A stretch of 10,000 nt of DNA from assembly GCF_020217185.1 (NCBI RefSeq), contig NZ_JAIWNX010000037.1, positions 1 to 10,000 on the forward strand, in the 5' to 3' direction. Positions 1 through 5,303 of the stretch are shown piece after piece. The translations under genes and the position numbers were made by a program. The notes beneath the pieces are model-generated. The model was not told where the DNA came from and searched no databases. It saw only the letters and a list, made by a program, of their open reading frames with translations. The stretch's first letter is position 1. Every line of letters begins with the position of its first letter. The stretch comes from Asticcacaulis sp. (GTDB lineage Bacteria > Pseudomonadota > Alphaproteobacteria > Caulobacterales > Caulobacteraceae).

Positions 1-64
1 GGCCGATAACGAGTTCCCACGGGCCGGTGCGGCCCTGGATATATCTGGAGGCAGAGTCGGTCAT
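1..64 (-). CDS. gatB: Asp/Glu-tRNA amidotransferase subunit B, N-terminus only (partial)
   Basis: Reading the minus strand from the ATG at 64 gives 21 codons beginning MTDSASRYIQGRTGPWELVI, open to the window edge. The GRTG-W-E-VIG pattern is the usual GatB start, just before the LEVHAQ segment that would lie outside the window. GatB is the kinase/transamidase-linked subunit of GatCAB, which converts Glu-tRNA(Gln) or Asp-tRNA(Asn) to the amide form in the cytoplasm and is normally essential in alphaproteobacteria. An AGGG sequence lies five bases before the ATG. The toxin gene ends at 90, leaving 25 bp and no terminator, so gatB is probably read at least partly through from the toxin-antitoxin operon. 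Only about 5% of the protein is visible, so the call rests on a short but distinctive N-terminus. Confidence 0.82.
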   Translation of the reverse strand, partial: MTDSASRYIQGRTGPWELVIG

Positions 65-89
65 ATTCACCCTATAGCGGGGCCGGCTT

Positions 90-479
90 TCACAGGGAAG
101 AGGCAGACGCCTCGAAATAGCGCAATACCTGCGGATCGACGCTGATCAGCTTCACACCTTCATACAGGGCCTGCGCCACCAGCAGACGATCGAACGGGTC
201 TTTGTGGATAGGCGGCAGGGTATCGACCATCACCGTATGGGCGCTCAGGATCGGCAGCTCGACATAGCCATTATCCAGAAGTCCGCGCCGCAACAGACGC
301 GGATCGGCCTGAAAATCCTCACGCCCCAGCCCGCGTTTAATGGCGACCTCCCACAGGCTGGCGGCGCTGAACAGCAGCGTGTTTTCCAGGTCTTCGAGTG
401 GGCGCCTTATCTCAGGCGGCAGTTTTTCCGGCTCACCCGCCGCCCACAGCAGGATATGCGTATCGAGCAGCAGTTTCAT
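90..479 (-). CDS. vapC: PIN-domain ribonuclease toxin, VapC type
   Basis: This 129-residue protein has the full PIN layout: LLDTH with the first acidic residue D6, SLWEVAIK with E44, HKDPFDRLLVAQ with D94 and D97, and SVDP with D115. These are the metal-binding acidic residues of PIN ribonucleases, and all are present, so the enzyme appears intact. VapC-type toxins cleave RNA, in known cases tRNA or rRNA, and are held inactive by the partner antitoxin. The length is normal for the family. The start ATG overlaps the antitoxin stop as ATGA (479-476), typical of translational coupling in toxin-antitoxin operons. The next gene downstream is gatB, 25 bp away. The specific RNA target cannot be read from the sequence. 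Confidence 0.92.
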   Translation of the reverse strand: MKLLLDTHILLWAAGEPEKLPPEIRRPLEDLENTLLFSAASLWEVAIKRGLGREDFQADPRLLRRGLLDNGYVELPILSAHTVMVDTLPPIHKDPFDRLLVAQALYEGVKLISVDPQVLRYFEASASSL

Positions 480-718
480 GCGCCACCGAACAGGCGCGCG
501 ACCTCCTCTTCGCCCATACGGTCAAAATCGTCCGGCGTGCGGATATGACCGCTTAGGAACCCCAGACGGCGCACCTGTGCCCGATCAGGCGCGTCGATGG
601 CGCTTACCCGCGCCACCGGCTTACCCGCTTTGGCGATGATGAAACTTTCGCCTTTGGCTGCCTGTTCCACCAGCCGCGACAGGTGGGTTTTGGCCTCGTG
701 TATATTGACCGTGATCAT
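476..718 (-). CDS. Phd/YefM-family antitoxin
   Basis: An 80-residue protein from the ATG at 718. The N-terminal half (MITVNIHEAKTHLSRLVEQA, then KGESFIIAKAGKPVARVSAI) is the classic Phd/YefM DNA-binding fold. The C-terminal part (about residues 46-80, with HIRTPDDFDRMGEEEVARLF) is the segment that normally wraps the PIN toxin. A GTG start at 724 would add two residues, but the ATG at 718 is preferred because GAGGT sits four bases before it, whereas the GTG has no clear ribosome binding site. The protein should neutralise the overlapping PIN toxin and, as a dimer or complex, repress its own promoter; a palindrome just upstream (730-751) fits as the operator. Confidence 0.9.
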   Translation of the reverse strand: MITVNIHEAKTHLSRLVEQAAKGESFIIAKAGKPVARVSAIDAPDRAQVRRLGFLSGHIRTPDDFDRMGEEEVARLFGGA

Positions 719-729
719 AGCCACCTCAT

Positions 730-751
730 TAAACCAAGTCCGCTTAGTTTA
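730..751 (-). promoter_or_regulatory. candidate operator of the toxin-antitoxin operon
   Basis: Arms TAAACCAAG (730-738) and CTTAGTTTA (743-751) form an inverted repeat of nine positions with one mismatch around a four-base spacer, TCCG. It is 11 bases upstream of the antitoxin ATG, in the only AT-rich stretch between the kinase stop and the antitoxin. Phd-family antitoxins are known to autorepress through palindromes close to the start codon. The right arm is followed by a further AGTTTA copy (751-756), so more than one half-site may exist. The binding role is inferred. Confidence 0.5.
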
Positions 752-770
752 GTTTATTATGGCCGTCATA

Positions 771-2687
771 TCAAGACGCAGGTGACGGCGGCGGCACGTA
801 GAGGCGGATCGTCGTCCCGCTGCCCGGTGCCGACACGATGTCGATGCGGCCACCGATCATCTGGGCGCGGCGGCGCAGGTGGCTCAGGCCTCGCCCGGCA
901 GAGGCGCGCTCATCGGTGGCAAAGCCCACCCCGTCATCACTGAGCGTCAGGATCAGCCAGCCCGGCTGGTCCGGGTCGGCGCGCAGGCTGAGGTCAATGG
1001 TTTTCGGCTGCGCGTGTTTGAGCGCATTGGTAACCCCTTCCTGCAAAATACGGTAAATATTGAGAATTTCGTTGGGCCGATAGCCGCGCGGCTCCGCTTC
1101 CAGCGCGTTGCGCCAGTTCAGTTCCACCCCCACCACCTGAAGGCGCGGGCGCATCCGTTCGCGGAAGATGGCAAGCCCCACCTCCAGCGAATCCCCCATC
1201 GAATCCATCGAGTCGATGATCAGGCGCAGGTCATCCACGGCGGCCTGAATATTGACGCGCATCGTCTCTGCCGGCACGGCCCCCAGCTTGAGCTGCATCA
1301 GCAGGCTGACCAGATGCCCGCCTACCCCGTCGTGCATGTCGCGGATCAGGCGCTGCCGCTCGGCATTGACGGCGTTGAGCTGCTCCTGCTCCTGAAGCCG
1401 GGCATAGGAGGCGCGGATTTCGGCTTCACGGTCGCGCACCTGCCGCGCCAGATCATCGCGCTGTTCTTCGGCTGTGCGGTACAGCTCAAACCCCCGCGTC
1501 ACCAGGTCAATGGCGATCCCGGCAATGATTACAAAGGGGAAGTAGAGCCCCGCCGTCAGCGGCCGCGCCAGACCGAACAGGCCGTGGTAGAGATCATAAA
1601 GGGTCGTCACCAGCCCGATCGACAGAAAGGGGAAGGAACGCAACAGCAGTTGCGGCTGAGACTGCGCCAGCACCCACATGCGATGCAGGAAATAGGCCGA
1701 GCAGACAAGGATAAGCAGGGTCTCGGTCACCGTCGGCAACCAGCTCTGCTTCGCGACCCACCCGATCAGCAGCAGCGCCACATCCGCCAGCGTGACGCCC
1801 ACAATGATGGGCGTATGACGATCCGGGGCCGAGGTCCAGTTTTTGAGAAAATAGGCCGTCGCCCCCATAGTCAGCCCGGAAATGATCGACAACAACGTGT
1901 CATGCAGGGCATCCGGCAGGGCGCTGCCGTGCCACATGAAGCTGGCCCCCCGTACCGCCAGCGCCGCCATGAACAGGGTGACGCTGAGGAACAGACGGTT
2001 ATAACCGCTGATCGGCAACAGGGCGGCGGCAATCATGCTCAGCAGGGTGGCCGCGATCACCGTGATCAGCGGCATACCAAGGGTGGTCATCAGGCGATGA
2101 TCCTGAAGCTGACGCAAATCCGTCTCCGGGCCAAACAAAACGCCCTTCATATGCGGGTGGCAACCATTGGCCACCGCAACGATATCGACCCGGTTTTCCC
2201 CTGAGCGCAGCCTGTCCGGCGTCAGACTCAGGAGTTGCGGCCGCAAACCGTCGTGACTGGACGGAAAGCCGAACTGCCCGCGCGGCGGCGCCAGCAGGTG
2301 GCCATTGAGATAGACGGCGTAATTGTCCCGGATCACCGGCAGGAACAGGGCCTCAAAGCCGCGGTCCGGCTGCGGCCTCAGAAGAAAGGAAATCTGATAG
2401 GCCGGAAAGGTCGCGCCACGCACGCAGACATTGGCAAAGTCCTCCGGCATGGGGGTCATGCCGTCCGGCAGCAGCGTCATCTGGCTCAGCGGAAAGGCCT
2501 GCGGCGTCAGGCCGTCCACGGCCCGCATATAGACCTCGCGCACGCGATAGGCTTCGGTGGTTTCCGACGGCAACGGCTTGCGGGCAAAGGTAAACAACAG
2601 GCTCCAGAACACGATCTGCGCCACCAGCGCCCAGCACAGGGCGCGGCACAGATGGGTCCAGGGCGCAGCGGTCGGAAGGCGAAACAT
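771..2687 (-). CDS. membrane sensor histidine kinase, HisKA_3 type, with periplasmic domain and about seven TM helices
   Basis: A 638-residue kinase. Residues about 12-35 form a first membrane segment; about 45-195 form a periplasmic domain carrying Cys88 and a Cys-His-Pro-His motif at 176-179. Seven hydrophobic helices follow (about 203-226, 230-250, 262-283, 293-311, 320-340, 351-371, 379-397), then a charged coiled coil (about 400-443). The HisKA_3 phosphoacceptor box ERQRLIRDMHDGVGG has His452. The ATPase domain has the N box EGVTNALKH (Asn554), DDGVGF (584-589), GRGL (598-601) and GSGT (622-625). All catalytic elements are present. The layout resembles 7TMR-DISM sensors, but the family of the periplasmic domain is not recognised with certainty. 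It lies 49 bp downstream of the response regulator, so the two are probably co-transcribed partners. The ligand is unknown. Confidence 0.9.
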   Translation of the reverse strand: MFRLPTAAPWTHLCRALCWALVAQIVFWSLLFTFARKPLPSETTEAYRVREVYMRAVDGLTPQAFPLSQMTLLPDGMTPMPEDFANVCVRGATFPAYQISFLLRPQPDRGFEALFLPVIRDNYAVYLNGHLLAPPRGQFGFPSSHDGLRPQLLSLTPDRLRSGENRVDIVAVANGCHPHMKGVLFGPETDLRQLQDHRLMTTLGMPLITVIAATLLSMIAAALLPISGYNRLFLSVTLFMAALAVRGASFMWHGSALPDALHDTLLSIISGLTMGATAYFLKNWTSAPDRHTPIIVGVTLADVALLLIGWVAKQSWLPTVTETLLILVCSAYFLHRMWVLAQSQPQLLLRSFPFLSIGLVTTLYDLYHGLFGLARPLTAGLYFPFVIIAGIAIDLVTRGFELYRTAEEQRDDLARQVRDREAEIRASYARLQEQEQLNAVNAERQRLIRDMHDGVGGHLVSLLMQLKLGAVPAETMRVNIQAAVDDLRLIIDSMDSMGDSLEVGLAIFRERMRPRLQVVGVELNWRNALEAEPRGYRPNEILNIYRILQEGVTNALKHAQPKTIDLSLRADPDQPGWLILTLSDDGVGFATDERASAGRGLSHLRRRAQMIGGRIDIVSAPGSGTTIRLYVPPPSPAS

Positions 2688-2736
2688 GCCTCACCATAAC
2701 CGCAGGTTTGCAGGGATCACAAGCCGCCGGGCGAAA

Positions 2737-3456
2737 CTACATGCGGATCAGGCCGCTGCGCACCGCTTCAAACACGGCTTCCGAGCGCGAATTGACCGCC
2801 AGTTTGCGATAGATGGCCTTGACGTGCGTGCCGACCGTGTGGTGCGAAATATCCAGCACACCGGCCGCTTCCTTGTAGCTCAGCCCCTTGGCCAGCAGCG
2901 ACAGAAGCTCGATCTCGCGCGGCGTGATACCCGGTGCATCTTCGGCCAGTTCCGGTTCGGCGACGATGGCCAGCGACGCGTCCTTGCGGATATGGCGCAG
3001 CAGATAGGCCGCCACCGGGGCCGAAATGGGCGAGCCGCCGTTCAGGGTGTGGCGGATGCTGCCGATCAGTTCGCTCTCGGCACTGTCCTTCAGCACATAG
3101 CCGTCAGCCCCCGCCGTCAGGGCCGAAATGACCGAGGTTTCATCCCCGAACACCGTCAGGATAAGGATGCGGGTGGGCAAGCCCCGCTGACGGGCCGCCT
3201 TGATGATCTCAAGGCCGCTGCCGTCGCTGAGCCCCAGATCGAGAACGATCAGATCGGGGGCCGTATCGAGCAGGCTCAACCCCTCCGCCACGCTCCCCGC
3301 TTCTCCGGTCAGTCGCATGTCCGGCGCCGCCTCGATCAGAGTGGCGATATGACGGCGAACAAAGGGATCGTCCTCGATAAGGACCAGACGGGACTCGGAC
3401 ATGTAAACGAACTGTACCTGCGGGTTTTCAAATGACCTTGATATCGGGTGTAACAT
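2737..3456 (-). CDS. NarL/FixJ-type response regulator with LuxR HTH output
   Basis: A 239-residue regulator counted from the ATG at 3456. The receiver domain spans about 22-140 and has the acidic pocket E28-D29-D30, phosphoacceptor D73 (in VLDLGLSDGSG), T101 and K123. A LuxR-type helix-turn-helix follows (about 170-235: ITPREIELLSLLAKGLSYKE, then DISHHTVGTHVKAIYRKL). It should be phosphorylated by the neighbouring HisKA_3 kinase and then bind DNA. Start choice: an internal ATG at 3402 (MSESRLVLIEDD) would match typical response regulators, but no ribosome binding site precedes it. The ATG at 3456 is preceded by a strong GGAGG about five bases away, so the longer form with an 18-residue extension is chosen with moderate confidence. 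Target genes are unknown. Confidence 0.92.
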   Translation of the reverse strand: MLHPISRSFENPQVQFVYMSESRLVLIEDDPFVRRHIATLIEAAPDMRLTGEAGSVAEGLSLLDTAPDLIVLDLGLSDGSGLEIIKAARQRGLPTRILILTVFGDETSVISALTAGADGYVLKDSAESELIGSIRHTLNGGSPISAPVAAYLLRHIRKDASLAIVAEPELAEDAPGITPREIELLSLLAKGLSYKEAAGVLDISHHTVGTHVKAIYRKLAVNSRSEAVFEAVRSGLIRM

Positions 3457-3700
3457 GCCCCCCCTCCCCTCACAATCGGCATCACCGGTTTATGGTAGCC
3501 CCTCCCATATAGGCGGTATAGCCAGGCGGAATTGTCCGTGTTTTTGTGTTGATCGTGGCTCTTCCGGAAGATGGGTCGCCGCGCAATCTATTTGGATGGC
3601 GTTTGAGTTATTCTCGTTTCAATTTGCCCCTATTCTTCAGTGGGCCGGTGACCCCACCGGCTCCTTTTTTTATTAAGTTATGTTCGCAGTTCTGCGTAAA
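3457..3700. other. gene-free stretch upstream of the response regulator
   Basis: No convincing coding region was found here. On the minus strand it must contain the promoter of the response-regulator/kinase operon. A GCTATACC at 3522-3515 resembles the Caulobacter housekeeping -10 element (GCTANAWC, seven of eight positions), but no good -35 was found at the expected distance, so this is weak. On the plus strand the stretch ends in a terminator (3642-3671) with no gene before it, raising the possibility of a small RNA transcribed away from the regulator. Confidence 0.5.
3642..3671 (+). terminator. plus-strand intrinsic terminator without a gene
   Basis: GCCGGTG (3644-3650) pairs with CACCGGC (3655-3661) around a four-base ACCC loop. 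The stem extends outward by a G-T wobble and a G-C pair, and is followed by a run of seven T (3665-3671). The T-run exists only on the plus strand, so it terminates rightward transcription. All recognisable genes to its left are on the minus strand. Confidence 0.6.
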
Positions 3701-3728
3701 AAAACGCCCGGCCAAAGCCGGGCGTTTT
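3698..3728 (-). terminator. terminator of the first glycine-zipper gene
   Basis: A perfect 12-bp stem, AAAACGCCCGGC (3701-3712) with GCCGGGCGTTTT (3717-3728), closes a CAAA loop. On the minus strand it is followed by an uninterrupted T-run made by the A tract at 3698-3704. It lies about 47 bases after the stop codon of the gene ending at 3775, and no other minus-strand gene is closer. Confidence 0.88.
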
Positions 3729-3773
3729 GCGTTTGTGACCAGAGCAGACTCCGCTCGGGCGTTTTGCCTTTGT
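3720..3773. repeat. 17-bp direct repeat next to the terminator
   Basis: GGGCGTTTTGCGTTTGT at 3720-3736 recurs as GGGCGTTTTGCCTTTGT at 3757-3773 with one mismatch, 37 bp apart. The first copy includes the outer right arm of the terminator stem; the second abuts the stop codon of the glycine-zipper gene. It looks like a small local duplication, and no function is evident. Confidence 0.6.
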
Positions 3774-3774
3774 C

Positions 3775-4227
3775 TTAGCGACGGCGCGGCGTCCACACCA
3801 CAACGCGGCCGTTACGGTGCGTGTAGTAGGTGCTGTAGTACGGACGCTGCGTATAGTAGGCGACCGCATAGCCCTTCGGCGCGGGCGGCGGGGCGTATTC
3901 ACGGCGGTCAAAAACAAAATACTGGTTGTTCAGGCACTGCTGGACCTTGTTTTCCTTCACTTCTTCGCCGACCTGATTGCCGATCGCGCCGCCAACCACG
4001 GCCCCCAGAACGGTGCCTTCGGTCTTGTTGCCCTTGCCGGCCACGACATTGCCGACGGCAGCCCCGGCCACAGCCCCAATGATGGTGCCCTTGGTCTTGG
4101 TGTTTTGCTGCTTGTGATAGCAGAAACCGTCATAGTTCTGCGCGGCGGCCGGCGTGGCGGCCACAGCGCCGAGAGCCAGGACGGCGGCAAAGCCACCGGC
4201 GATCAGTTTGGCGGACATATGGGACAT
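3775..4227 (-). CDS. secreted glycine-zipper protein (17 kDa antigen-like), paralogue 1
   Basis: A 150-residue protein with a signal peptide at about 1-29 (hydrophobic core IAGGFAAVLALGAVAA, cleavage likely after PAAA). Two glycine-zipper segments follow (about 47-65 and 71-87, GxxxG-spaced: GTIIGAVAGAAVGN and GTVLGAVVGGAIGN), separated by a short KGNKTE turn. The C-terminal half is rich in Tyr, Pro and Arg (FDRREY, APPPAPKGY, TQRPYYSTYY). Cysteines 36 and 98 flank the zipper pair and could form a disulfide. There is no lipobox, so it is not an evident lipoprotein. Glycine-zipper proteins of this kind are envelope-associated; the exact role is unknown. AAGGAG eight bases before the ATG at 4227 supports the start. 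It resembles the protein encoded at 4432-4872 along its whole length. A LexA-like box lies about 55 bases upstream. Confidence 0.85.
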   Translation of the reverse strand: MSHMSAKLIAGGFAAVLALGAVAATPAAAQNYDGFCYHKQQNTKTKGTIIGAVAGAAVGNVVAGKGNKTEGTVLGAVVGGAIGNQVGEEVKENKVQQCLNNQYFVFDRREYAPPPAPKGYAVAYYTQRPYYSTYYTHRNGRVVVWTPRRR

Positions 4228-4280
4228 GGAAAATACTCCTTTGGATGATGCGTTGTGACCTGCACATTGTCACCGCCCCG

Positions 4281-4319
4281 CTGAACCGGGACTGAACAGC
4301 GGTGTTCAGGTGCGTTCAA
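4281..4319. promoter_or_regulatory. array of GAAC/GTTC half-sites
   Basis: CTGAAC at 4281 and 4292 is followed by GTTCAG at 4304 and GTTCAA at 4314; a TTGAAC also lies at 4336-4341. The central pair forms a perfect 7-bp inverted repeat, CTGAACA (4292-4298) and TGTTCAG (4303-4309), with a four-base spacer. Same-orientation half-sites are 11 and 10 bp apart, about one helical turn. This arrangement suggests a cooperative operator; it contains the LexA-like box listed separately. Confidence 0.5.
4283..4297 (-). promoter_or_regulatory. candidate LexA (SOS) box upstream of glycine-zipper gene 1
   Basis: On the minus strand this reads GTTC-AGTCCCG-GTTC, an exact match to the alphaproteobacterial LexA motif GTTC-N7-GTTC. 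It sits 55 bases upstream of the ATG at 4227, a distance compatible with a promoter operator. Eight fixed bases would occur by chance in about 0.3 copies per 10 kb on both strands, so the position in a promoter matters more than the match alone. Regulation by LexA is inferred. Confidence 0.4.
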
Positions 4320-4348
4320 AAAACTTCCCGGAATATTGAACAGAGCTG

Positions 4349-4364
4349 TGACGCAATTACGTCA
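4349..4364. promoter_or_regulatory. TGACG-N6-CGTCA inverted repeat
   Basis: TGACG (4349-4353) and CGTCA (4360-4364) form a perfect five-base dyad around CAATTA in the upstream region of the first glycine-zipper gene. On the minus strand the outer part reads TTGACG, which could also serve as a -35 element, but no good -10 was found 16-18 bp downstream. Its role is uncertain. Confidence 0.3.
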
Positions 4365-4380
4365 AGGGGCGACGAGACAC

Positions 4381-4408
4381 AAAAAACCCGGCGCTGCGGC
4401 CGGGTTTT
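4381..4408 (-). terminator. terminator of the second glycine-zipper gene
   Basis: AAAACCCGGC (4383-4392) pairs perfectly with GCCGGGTTTT (4399-4408) around a six-base loop. On the minus strand the stem leads into six T (A tract 4381-4386). It lies 24 bases after the stop of the gene ending at 4432. Four T on the other side could allow weak termination in the plus direction too. Confidence 0.87.
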
Positions 4409-4431
4409 CTCATTCAACGACTGACGTTTGA

Positions 4432-4872
4432 TCAGCGACGATAACGATAATCCTCGCCGTCGCGCTTGACCCAGTACGAGCTGTAATAGGGACGCTGGGT
4501 GAAATAGGCGATGCGATAACCGTCGGGCGGCGATGGCGGCTCATAATAGCCGCGGTCATAGACGTAATAGCGGCTATTCAGGCAGTTGGCCGAAGCCGTT
4601 TCCTTTTCCTTGTTCTTCTTGGCGACCTGATTGCCGATGACGCCACCGACCACGGCCCCCAGAATCGTGCCTTCGGTCTTGTTGCCCTTACCGGCGACGA
4701 CATTGCCGAGCACGCCACCGGCGGCGGCCCCGATCACCGTGCCCTTGGTGCGGGCCGAACTGCCCTTCTGATAACACCAGCCGTCATAGCTCTGAGCGGC
4801 GGCAGGCAAGGCCAGACCGAGGGTGGCGGCGCCCAGCAGCGCGCCAAAGGTATATTTAAGCGATCCGTTCAT
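4432..4872 (-). CDS. secreted glycine-zipper protein, paralogue 2
   Basis: A 146-residue protein from the ATG at 4872. A signal peptide (about 1-26, ending LALPAAA before QSYDGWCY) is followed by two glycine-zipper segments (about 44-62 and 68-83) and a Tyr/Pro/Arg-rich tail ending DYRYRR. Cysteines 33 and 97 match those of the neighbour. Both proteins share YDG-CY, a GNVVAGKGNKTEGT block, GAVVGG-IGNQV and TQRPYYS, so they clearly arose by duplication. GTGAGGT about five bases before the ATG at 4872 fixes the start. The reading frame stays open upstream to 5037, but that extension lacks a signal-peptide-like start and runs into a hairpin repeat, so it is not used. It has its own terminator, so it is transcribed separately from its neighbour. 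The role is unknown beyond likely envelope association. Confidence 0.85.
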   Translation of the reverse strand: MNGSLKYTFGALLGAATLGLALPAAAQSYDGWCYQKGSSARTKGTVIGAAAGGVLGNVVAGKGNKTEGTILGAVVGGVIGNQVAKKNKEKETASANCLNSRYYVYDRGYYEPPSPPDGYRIAYFTQRPYYSSYWVKRDGEDYRYRR

Positions 4873-4898
4873 AATGCACCTCACTTTCCGCGGTGAGA

Positions 4899-4938
4899 GT
4901 GGCGCGCCAGCTCTAAGGTTTCGATGCGCGCGCGCCAC
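4899..4938 (-). other. GC-rich hairpin in the leader of glycine-zipper gene 2
   Basis: GTGGCGCGC (4899-4907) and GCGCGCCAC (4930-4938) form a perfect nine-pair stem with a 22-base loop, 26 bases upstream of the ATG at 4872. There is no T-run, so it is not a terminator. If the transcript starts further upstream, it would fold in the 5' leader, possibly affecting stability or translation. The function is inferred only from its position. Confidence 0.4.
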
Positions 4939-4973
4939 CACCCCATAAGAAAGCCGATAAGGCCAACTTGACC

Positions 4974-5048
4974 CTAGTGTCCTGAATCTGAAATTCGCAT
5001 GCGCTTGATATCGCCCTCTGGCGAATTTCAGATTCAACAGGACACTAG
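4974..5048 (-). repeat. palindromic element 1 (CTAG-bounded hairpin)
   Basis: A 25-base left arm (4974-4998, starting CTAGTGTCCTGAATC and ending TTCGC) pairs with a 28-base right arm (5021-5048, starting GCGAATTTC and ending GGACACTAG). All bases pair except a three-base bulge in the right arm. The 22-base centre contains GATATC. Read on the minus strand it aligns with element 2 through both arms, the bulge and a central CGATATCAA. Both ends are CTAG, a tetranucleotide rare in bacterial DNA. It may be an IS630/mariner-type miniature element (TA duplicated within CTAG) or a structured intergenic repeat. Confidence 0.8.
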
Positions 5049-5061
5049 CAACTTATTGTAT

Positions 5062-5139
5062 CTAGTATCGTTTTTGAATTTGAAGTTCGCTCGGCTCTCG
5101 ATATCAAAATGAAGCGAACTTCAAAATTCACGATACTAG
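5062..5139 (+). repeat. palindromic element 2 (CTAG-bounded hairpin), inverted relative to element 1
   Basis: The left arm (5062-5090, starting CTAGTATCG and ending GAAGTTCGC) pairs with the right arm (5114-5139, starting GCGAACTTC and ending CGATACTAG), apart from small bulges. The 23-base centre contains CGATATCAA. It lies 13 bp from element 1 and has the opposite orientation. Compared with element 1, at least four stem pairs differ on both sides so that pairing is kept (G-C to A-T, C-G to G-C, C-G to T-A, A-T to G-C). Each element reads toward its nearer gene: element 1 toward the glycine-zipper gene, element 2 toward the TonB receptor. Confidence 0.8.
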
Positions 5140-5303
5140 GGCATGGCCAAAAAGCCATAGTTGGAAATCAATGTTACAAACTCGACACAGCTTCGTTGCA
5201 AAAGCGACATGCTATGCTAGCTTTAGCCAAGACTCCGGGGGAACACGGGGCTACAGGGACATAAACGCTGCGGAAGGGGCAAGTTATTGCTCCGAGGACC
5301 GTC
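5140..5303 (+). promoter_or_regulatory. upstream region of the TonB receptor with a hairpin against its ribosome binding site
   Basis: No gene was seen here. GGGGCAA (5276-5282) pairs with TTGCTCC (5287-5293), including one G-T wobble, around a GTTA loop. The stem ends directly at the Shine-Dalgarno GAGGA (5294-5298), so folding could influence ribosome access. A possible promoter is TTGCAAA (5196-5202) followed by GCTAGCTT (5216-5223), but it matches the Caulobacter housekeeping consensus only weakly. No Fur-like box or riboswitch was recognised. Confidence 0.35.

Noticed and set aside
879..2204. 441-codon plus-strand open frame opposite the histidine kinase
   Set aside because: Antisense shadow: rich in Gln, Arg and His with no recognisable domain, while the opposite strand has complete kinase motifs.
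3455..3676. 73-codon plus-strand open frame
   Set aside because: It runs through the terminator stem and T-run, has no recognisable motif, and starts within the ribosome binding region of the opposite gene.
4873..5037. N-terminal extension of the second glycine-zipper protein to 5037
   Set aside because: It has no ribosome binding site, would bury the signal peptide and begins inside a palindromic element; the ATG at 4872 has a good ribosome binding site.
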